A DNA stretch of 64,000 bases, from positions 44,452 through 108,451 of the forward strand of contig JADFSR010000008.1 of assembly GCA_022560615.1 (NCBI GenBank), in the 5' to 3' direction. How positions within the stretch are numbered: position 1 is the first letter of the stretch; every line of letters starts with the position of its first letter. A program made the position numbers and the translations under genes. Source of the stretch: Gemmatimonadota bacterium. GTDB taxonomy: Bacteria; Gemmatimonadota; Gemmatimonadetes; Longimicrobiales; Gaopeijiaceae. The notes below the pieces were generated by a model. It saw nothing but the letters and a program-made list of their open reading frames with translations, was not told where the DNA came from and did not search any database. Below are positions 59,775-64,000 of the stretch, piece by piece.

Positions 59775-59840
59775 CGTGTTTCCTAGCTTCCTGGCGGGTC
59801 GCGCCCCTCCGATTCGCCGATTTGGCTCCCTGAACCGCAG

Positions 59841-59909
59841 CCGATTCTCGCCCAGACGGTCATCACCTTGACCGCTGTGGGATACTCGGAGGTCTTCGAC
59901 AAGTGGTGA
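59841..59909 (+). pseudogene. possible ion-channel pore-filter remnant
   Basis: A 22-codon run ending at TGA 59907-59909 reads PILAQTVITLTAVGYSEVFD, similar to the pore-helix and filter of two-TM potassium channels (TxTTVGYGE). The filter is altered (TAVGYS) and there are no flanking helices. It is a plausible pseudogene scrap, but chance similarity is possible. Confidence 0.35.
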
Positions 59910-59998
59910 GCCCCAACGTCAGCGCCGCGATCCCCATGGCGTCTGTGCTTCTCAGGCCATCGGTGGGGGTCCTTTTCCCTCGAAAGTCGAGCTCGGTC

Positions 59999-60202
59999 CT
60001 ACGCCTCCGCCTCACGCTTTTCGCGGTGACGCCGAAACATCGTGAAGAAGAAAAACACGACAGCCGCGATCAGCGCGAACTTAACCGTCATCGCGAACAA
60101 GCCCACGATCAAAGCGAAGAGTGGGAACATGATCATGGCGAGCAACTTGATCAGCACTAGCCCGGTCACACCGGCAATCGAAAGCGTAGCGAACGTCCGC
60201 AT
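59999..60202 (-). CDS. small two-helix membrane protein
   Basis: A 67-residue protein with two hydrophobic segments (SIAGVTGLVLIKLLAMIMF and FALIVGLFAMTVKFALIAAV) and a basic cytoplasmic tail (FRRHREKREAEA). ATG 60202 has a GGAGGGATAGA ribosome site. No family is recognised. The intrinsic terminator at 59755-59774 lies downstream. Confidence 0.7.
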   Translation of the reverse strand: MRTFATLSIAGVTGLVLIKLLAMIMFPLFALIVGLFAMTVKFALIAAVVFFFFTMFRRHREKREAEA

Positions 60203-60289
60203 TCTATCCCTCCGAAACCTCTACTATGTTATGTCTGTGTGTGGATCCTTACGCAGGCTGGCACGACGGTGTTTCGTCGTCAAACCCGG

Positions 60290-60505
60290 CTACTTATATC
60301 GGTATGTGACCCGACCGCGGCTGAGGTCGTACGGCGACAGCTCGCACTTCACGCGGTCGCCCTCGAGCACGCGTATGTAGTTCTTACGCATCTTGCCGGA
60401 GAGGTAGGCGAGCACCTCGTGTCCGTTCTCTAGTTCTACGCGGAACGTCGCGTTCGGAAGGACCTCACTCACGGTGCCTTCGATTTCGATCGCGTCCTTG
60501 CCCAC
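60290..60505 (-). CDS. infA: translation initiation factor IF-1
   Basis: A 71-residue OB-fold protein that binds the ribosomal A site during initiation. Sequence landmarks: [40 protein letters not shown] and [20 protein letters not shown]. It starts at GTG 60505 with no clear ribosome site. Upstream is the DUF5916 gene, so it may be cotranscribed or have its own promoter in the 75-base gap. Family call is firm. Confidence 0.95.
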   Translation of the reverse strand: MGKDAIEIEGTVSEVLPNATFRVELENGHEVLAYLSGKMRKNYIRVLEGDRVKCELSPYDLSRGRVTYRYK

Positions 60506-60580
60506 CTAGATCTTCACTTCTTCTGAGGTTGTCGGCACGCGTACCTTACGCACGTCCAACCGAGCGGGAAACACGCTCCG

Positions 60581-62962
60581 CTACATGCGGAAGCGGTAGC
60601 TCAGCTTCACGAAGAGACCGTCCGCCATCGCCCGTACATCCCTGAATCGGAACGACCCCGTGTCCTCCATCTGTCGCGTGTAGCCCACGTAGAAGACTGT
60701 GCCGGGTGAGGGTTCGTACGACACGAGCCCCTCGATGTGGAAGTCATAGTCCTCGGAGCCGCTACGCAAGGTGTACTCTCCGTCCCCGTCCACCCGGTAC
60801 AGCGGCGATCCCGTCGCCGGATCTCGTAGGGCCAAGCGCTTCTGGCTCGAGTACTCGAAGATCCCGCGGACGAAGAGGGAGCGCGTGAACTGGTATTGCG
60901 CTCGCACGCGCGGAATGATGGCCGAAGAGACCTCGACTCCGTCGGTCTTGCGCGTGAGCCGCGTCTGCCGGACGCCCAGCTCGGCCACGAGTGAGCGCAT
61001 CGGGTACAGGTTGAGCGTGACTTCGCCCGAACGTGAATCCGCAGGCTCGACCGCGACGCCGAAGGACCGGTCGAAAACCGGCGTCTCCGAGAACGTGTAG
61101 CGGATGTTGCCACGAACACGCTCCCACTTGTTCAGCCAGAGCGACAAGGTGGTCGAGCTCAGCCCACCGAAGAGGGACTGGTCGGGCAGGAAGTCCGAGT
61201 ACGACCCATCGGGCTGCTCAACCAGCAACCCCTGGTACGCCTCCGGCGCAAAATCGAACATCGACCGTTTGTGGTTGCCCCAGAACGTGATGTTGCCCCT
61301 GAAGCCGACCCGCCAACCGAGTTGCGCCTCGCCCTCTTGGAGCCCCTCACCATTCCAAAACGCATCGTGGTCCCAGTAGCCCTTCAAGTCGAGCGAGGGC
61401 CCGGCCTCCTGGATCAATGCGCCGCGCTTACCGAACCAGTTGTACGAGAAACGCGAGTTGAACTGGGTGTCACCGATCCGGCGGAAGAAGCCGCTTCCGG
61501 CGTTGAAGTCCGCGTCCGTGTCCTCCAGCTCGGCGTTGAAGGAGACCGCCCGTCCGGCCCGCTCGATCTTCGCGCTCAGTAGACTTCCCGTCGCCCGTGA
61601 CGTCAGGCCGGGATTGTCGGTGAAGCTCGCAGCACCCACCATCGTGAGCGTGTAGCGTTGACCGAGGCGAAGCCGCGCATCCGCACCCGCGACTCTATTG
61701 AAGTCGTTAGTCGCGATCGTCCGGTCGGTGTAGACGGCGCCGATGGTAGAGGCAGCGCCCACGTCCTGCCGTACTCGCACCAAGTTCACGAACGTGTTGG
61801 GAGCCCCCGCGTCGAACGACTGGTCGATCGCGCCCAGGTAGCCGACGTTCAAGCTACCGAGCTTTCCGGTGAGCTTTGCGCCTGCGATCGGGTTCGCGAC
61901 TGAGCGCGTATAGATGATCTGCTTCGCCATCCCGAAGATCTCGGTACCCTCCAGGAAGAAGGGCCTCTTCTCGGGGAAGAAGAGGACGAAGCGCTCGTTC
62001 ACGGCGATTTGGCCTGCGTCCGCTTCGATCTGGCTGAAGTCCGGGTTGTACGTCGCGTCCAGCGTGAGATCGGAGGTCACCCCGTACGTGGCGTTCAGAC
62101 CGAAGGCCCCGCTCGGGTCCTTCCGCCGGAAGAGGCCGGCACCCGAGTCGTACTCGCCGATTCGCTTCCCGGTCAGCACCGGGTTGAGCTCCATGAAGAG
62201 CCCCATGTCGAGGTTTCGCAGCCCGTTGAGCTTGCCGGCCTGCGTCAGCTTGTTCGACACGTCGTCGGTGATGGGGGCCCACGAGCTCTCGAAGCCGCTT
62301 CGCTGAATCTTGCGCTGTACGTGCAGCCCCCAGGACTGCTCCTCCGCCTCCGGGAAGCGCAGGCTCTTGAACGGGATACGCAGCTCGACTTGATAGCCCC
62401 AATCGGTGATCCTCCCATCGGAGTCCCAGAGGAAATCGGGGTTGTCGTCGATGGGCTGTCCGTAGTTGCCATGACGTCGGCTCGCGCTGCCTCCGCTTTC
62501 GTTCCAGATCCCGTCGTGCTGCACACCGAGAGGGTTCACCGTGAATACGTAGGCCCGCCTGGCGTCGTTGAACGTATCGAGAATGAAGCGGACGTAGTCG
62601 TCCGAACGCGTGTACGAATCGCGCTCCGCGAGCGTCGCGCGGATCCCGCTAGGGTCGTCATCGAACGCTTTGACCGCAAAGTAGATCGCGTCCGCATCCA
62701 CGAGGACCCGGACCTCGGTCCTCTGAGAGGCCGCTAGGCCTTCGACCGGCTTGAACTGCGTGAACGAGGTCAGGAGGGCGGCCTGCAGCCATGCGGCGTC
62801 GTCGAGGCGACCGTCGATATCGATTCCCGCCCGCTCGACCGCGGGCGTCGTGACCTCGATGTCGTCAGCCCTGCCCGAGTACGTCTTCGCTTCTTTGAAA
62901 TCGGTCTCACCCGGCCCGATCAGGACCGTGGAGAGCGCGAGCTGAAGCATCGTGAAGTGCAT
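60581..62962 (-). CDS. DUF5916 outer-membrane protein with N-terminal CBM9-like domain
   Basis: A 793-residue secreted protein. The N-terminal region (about 35-235) is a CBM9-like domain (AGIDIDGRLDDAAWLQAALL, TEVRVLVDADAIYFAVKAFD). The rest is the DUF5916 barrel, with PFFLEGTEIFGMAKQIIYTR and SGFFRRIGDTQFNSRF, ending in an aromatic strand (LSYRFRM). ATG 62962 follows AAGGA by five bases. The function of the family is unknown; carbohydrate or surface interaction is inferred from the CBM-like domain. No TonB-box plug is seen. Confidence 0.88.
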   Translation of the reverse strand: MHFTMLQLALSTVLIGPGETDFKEAKTYSGRADDIEVTTPAVERAGIDIDGRLDDAAWLQAALLTSFTQFKPVEGLAASQRTEVRVLVDADAIYFAVKAFDDDPSGIRATLAERDSYTRSDDYVRFILDTFNDARRAYVFTVNPLGVQHDGIWNESGGSASRRHGNYGQPIDDNPDFLWDSDGRITDWGYQVELRIPFKSLRFPEAEEQSWGLHVQRKIQRSGFESSWAPITDDVSNKLTQAGKLNGLRNLDMGLFMELNPVLTGKRIGEYDSGAGLFRRKDPSGAFGLNATYGVTSDLTLDATYNPDFSQIEADAGQIAVNERFVLFFPEKRPFFLEGTEIFGMAKQIIYTRSVANPIAGAKLTGKLGSLNVGYLGAIDQSFDAGAPNTFVNLVRVRQDVGAASTIGAVYTDRTIATNDFNRVAGADARLRLGQRYTLTMVGAASFTDNPGLTSRATGSLLSAKIERAGRAVSFNAELEDTDADFNAGSGFFRRIGDTQFNSRFSYNWFGKRGALIQEAGPSLDLKGYWDHDAFWNGEGLQEGEAQLGWRVGFRGNITFWGNHKRSMFDFAPEAYQGLLVEQPDGSYSDFLPDQSLFGGLSSTTLSLWLNKWERVRGNIRYTFSETPVFDRSFGVAVEPADSRSGEVTLNLYPMRSLVAELGVRQTRLTRKTDGVEVSSAIIPRVRAQYQFTRSLFVRGIFEYSSQKRLALRDPATGSPLYRVDGDGEYTLRSGSEDYDFHIEGLVSYEPSPGTVFYVGYTRQMEDTGSFRFRDVRAMADGLFVKLSYRFRM

Positions 62963-63046
62963 CTATGTCCTTAGGTACATGACGAGCCAGATAATATAGT
63001 GTCGTCTTGGAAGACACAGGGAATCACAACTCTGCTGGGCCCGCAA

Positions 63047-63262
63047 ATGGTTGAGTCAGGCCGCTATACTCAGGCTGATGAGCACAAGATCGAAGGCGCG
63101 TTTCGGGCGGGTGATGCGTTGACCTGTCCCCGTTGTACAACCGCCCTCGACGTGCGGCCGGTACCCCCCAGGACGGACGTTTCCTATGTGCGCGACCGAC
63201 TGCTCGTCGTGTGCTCCTCGTGCCACGGCACTCACGTGCTCGACAGGAAGCAGGTGCCGTGA
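63047..63262 (+). CDS. small zinc-ribbon-type protein, coupled to nudC
   Basis: A 71-residue protein with two CxxC motifs (CPRC and CSSC) that likely bind one zinc as a ribbon. Its TGA overlaps the nudC GTG (GTGA at 63259-63262), indicating translational coupling. ATG 63047 is used; a GTG at 62999 is possible. Function is not recognised. Confidence 0.7.
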   Translation: MVESGRYTQADEHKIEGAFRAGDALTCPRCTTALDVRPVPPRTDVSYVRDRLLVVCSSCHGTHVLDRKQVP

Positions 63263-64000
63263 GCGACACCGCCTGGAGCTTCGTGTTCGCCGGACGCCGA
63301 CTGCTGCTGAAGTCGACAGTGGACGGAGCGACCATTCCCACGTCCCGGGAAGTCGCCGATCTGCTCGACGGGCTCGGGCTGGGCGCCGAGGAGGTCGACG
63401 TCGCGCTGCCGGCCGTGAACGCGAGAGACTCACGGCTCCACGCCATCCCTGACGACTTCGAAGCACCCGATGGATTCGAACTGACGGCGCTGCGAGCGAC
63501 CCACGCGCTCCTGGCCGAGCCATTCTTTCGGGCGGCCGGCACCGCGTGGCAGAAGATCGACTGGGTCCGGACGCATCGCTTCTGTTCGCGCTGTGGGGCG
63601 CCGACGGAACGGCACACGGAACATGAAGCGATGGCGTGTGCCGACTGCGGCCAGCTGCACTTCCCGCGCCTCTCCCCTGCGGTCATCGTGCTCATTCAAC
63701 GCGGGCGGGAGGCGCTCTTGGGGCGCTCCCCACACTTCACTCCGGGAGTGTACTCGACGCTCGCCGGATTCGTGGAGCCCGGAGAGTCGCTCGAGGAATG
63801 CGTGCACCGCGAGATCGATGAAGAGGTCGGGGTGCATGTGACCAATCTGCGGTACTTCGGCAGTCAGCCTCATCCCTTCCCGCATTCGCTCATGGTGGGA
63901 TTCGTCGCCGACTGGGAGTCGGGCGACATCCGACTCGATCCGGAAGAGATGGAAGATGCGCGGTGGTTCACGCCGGAGACGATGCCTAACTTGCCGTATC
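63259..64000 (+). CDS. nudC: NAD(+) diphosphatase / NADH pyrophosphatase, 3' end outside window
   Basis: The first ~247 residues of a Nudix hydrolase that cleaves NAD(H) and removes NAD caps from RNA. An N-terminal domain is followed by a zinc ribbon (HRFCSRCGAPTER and CADC), then the Nudix box GFVEPGESLEECVHREIDEE and the NudC-specific SQPHPFPHSLM. GTG 63259 follows AGGAAGCAGG and overlaps the upstream stop. The gene runs off the window; only about 20-40 residues are missing judging by family length. Confidence 0.93.
   Translation, partial: MSDTAWSFVFAGRRLLLKSTVDGATIPTSREVADLLDGLGLGAEEVDVALPAVNARDSRLHAIPDDFEAPDGFELTALRATHALLAEPFFRAAGTAWQKIDWVRTHRFCSRCGAPTERHTEHEAMACADCGQLHFPRLSPAVIVLIQRGREALLGRSPHFTPGVYSTLAGFVEPGESLEECVHREIDEEVGVHVTNLRYFGSQPHPFPHSLMVGFVADWESGDIRLDPEEMEDARWFTPETMPNLPY

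Larger units (their letters stand above)
59572..59998. other. 427-bp spacer with a terminator and possible fragments
   Basis: This interval contains the HU upstream region, the intrinsic terminator at 59755-59774 and the channel-filter-like run at 59841-59909. I see no complete gene. Confidence 0.5.

Noticed and set aside
1..64000. tRNA, rRNA, CRISPR arrays, transposases or prophage genes
   Set aside because: I looked in gene-free intervals and saw no cloverleaf-like sequence, direct-repeat array or transposase/integrase motif. A dedicated search such as tRNAscan-SE, Infernal or ISfinder could still reveal small or diverged elements.

Overview
The window is about 64 kb of high-GC, gene-dense bacterial chromosome. 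Several family types together suggest a Gemmatimonadota-like (or Acidobacteriota-like) Gram-negative organism: an ADOP/MacB-type permease with its PadR regulator, a DUF5916 beta-barrel protein, DUF5777 beta-barrels, an S9 prolyl-oligopeptidase-type enzyme, a TonB receptor with an N-terminal carboxypeptidase-regulatory domain, many lipoproteins and c-type cytochromes, and a Ku/LigD repair pair. The phylum is an inference. No rRNA, tRNA, CRISPR array, complete IS element or prophage was seen.

Layout. 1-10.7 kb: the 3' end of uridine kinase, then a leftward five-gene operon (outer-membrane factor, membrane-fusion protein, RND pump, TonB receptor, lipoprotein) read from a promoter inside a 37-bp dyad, with a divergent TetR-family gene carrying two HTH modules. 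10.7-17.3 kb: a D-cysteine desulfhydrase-like enzyme, then a non-homologous end-joining locus (LigD, NmrA-like protein, Ku, MerR-HTH/TPR protein). 17.4-22.1 kb: a POT peptide transporter, an ADOP permease remnant and a fused membrane/aminopropyltransferase-like protein. 22.1-25.1 kb: a four-gene leftward operon combining two DUF5777 barrels (one fused to a cupredoxin), a cupredoxin lipoprotein and a heme-binding-type lipoprotein broken at a G9 tract. 25.3-34.0 kb: ion permease plus stress protein, S9 peptidase, zincin lipoprotein, NmrA, MaoC, aldehyde dehydrogenase.

34.0-35.9 kb: a lower-GC patch with a LicC-like nucleotidyltransferase/LicD-like fusion whose 3' end abuts the decapitated start of another gene, followed by a gene-free stretch. 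35.9-41.7 kb: di-heme cytochrome plus PQQ dehydrogenase, then an amino-acid permease coupled to a dimethylargininase-like enzyme, then a methyltransferase. 41.8-47.5 kb: PadR plus intact ADOP permease, amidase, alpha/beta hydrolase. 47.6-52.5 kb: an erosion-prone stretch with a degenerate GGDEF protein, a deleted barrel pseudogene, DinB, hydrolase, cupin, a second ADOP remnant, a phosphodiesterase-type lipoprotein and a threonine-dehydratase fragment. 52.5-64 kb: housekeeping-like genes (DEAD-box helicase, LMW phosphatase plus fructosamine kinase, aminotransferase, HU, IF-1, DUF5916 protein, NudC) and a DEAD-box-like protein whose catalytic motifs are all degenerate but whose DbpA-type RNA-binding domain is intact.

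The strongest candidates for something undescribed are the DUF5777/cupredoxin/heme operon at 22.1-25.1 kb and the catalytically dead DEAD-box/RBD protein at 57.6-59.1 kb. The dyad with two opposed promoters at 9.85 kb is a clean, testable regulatory switch.
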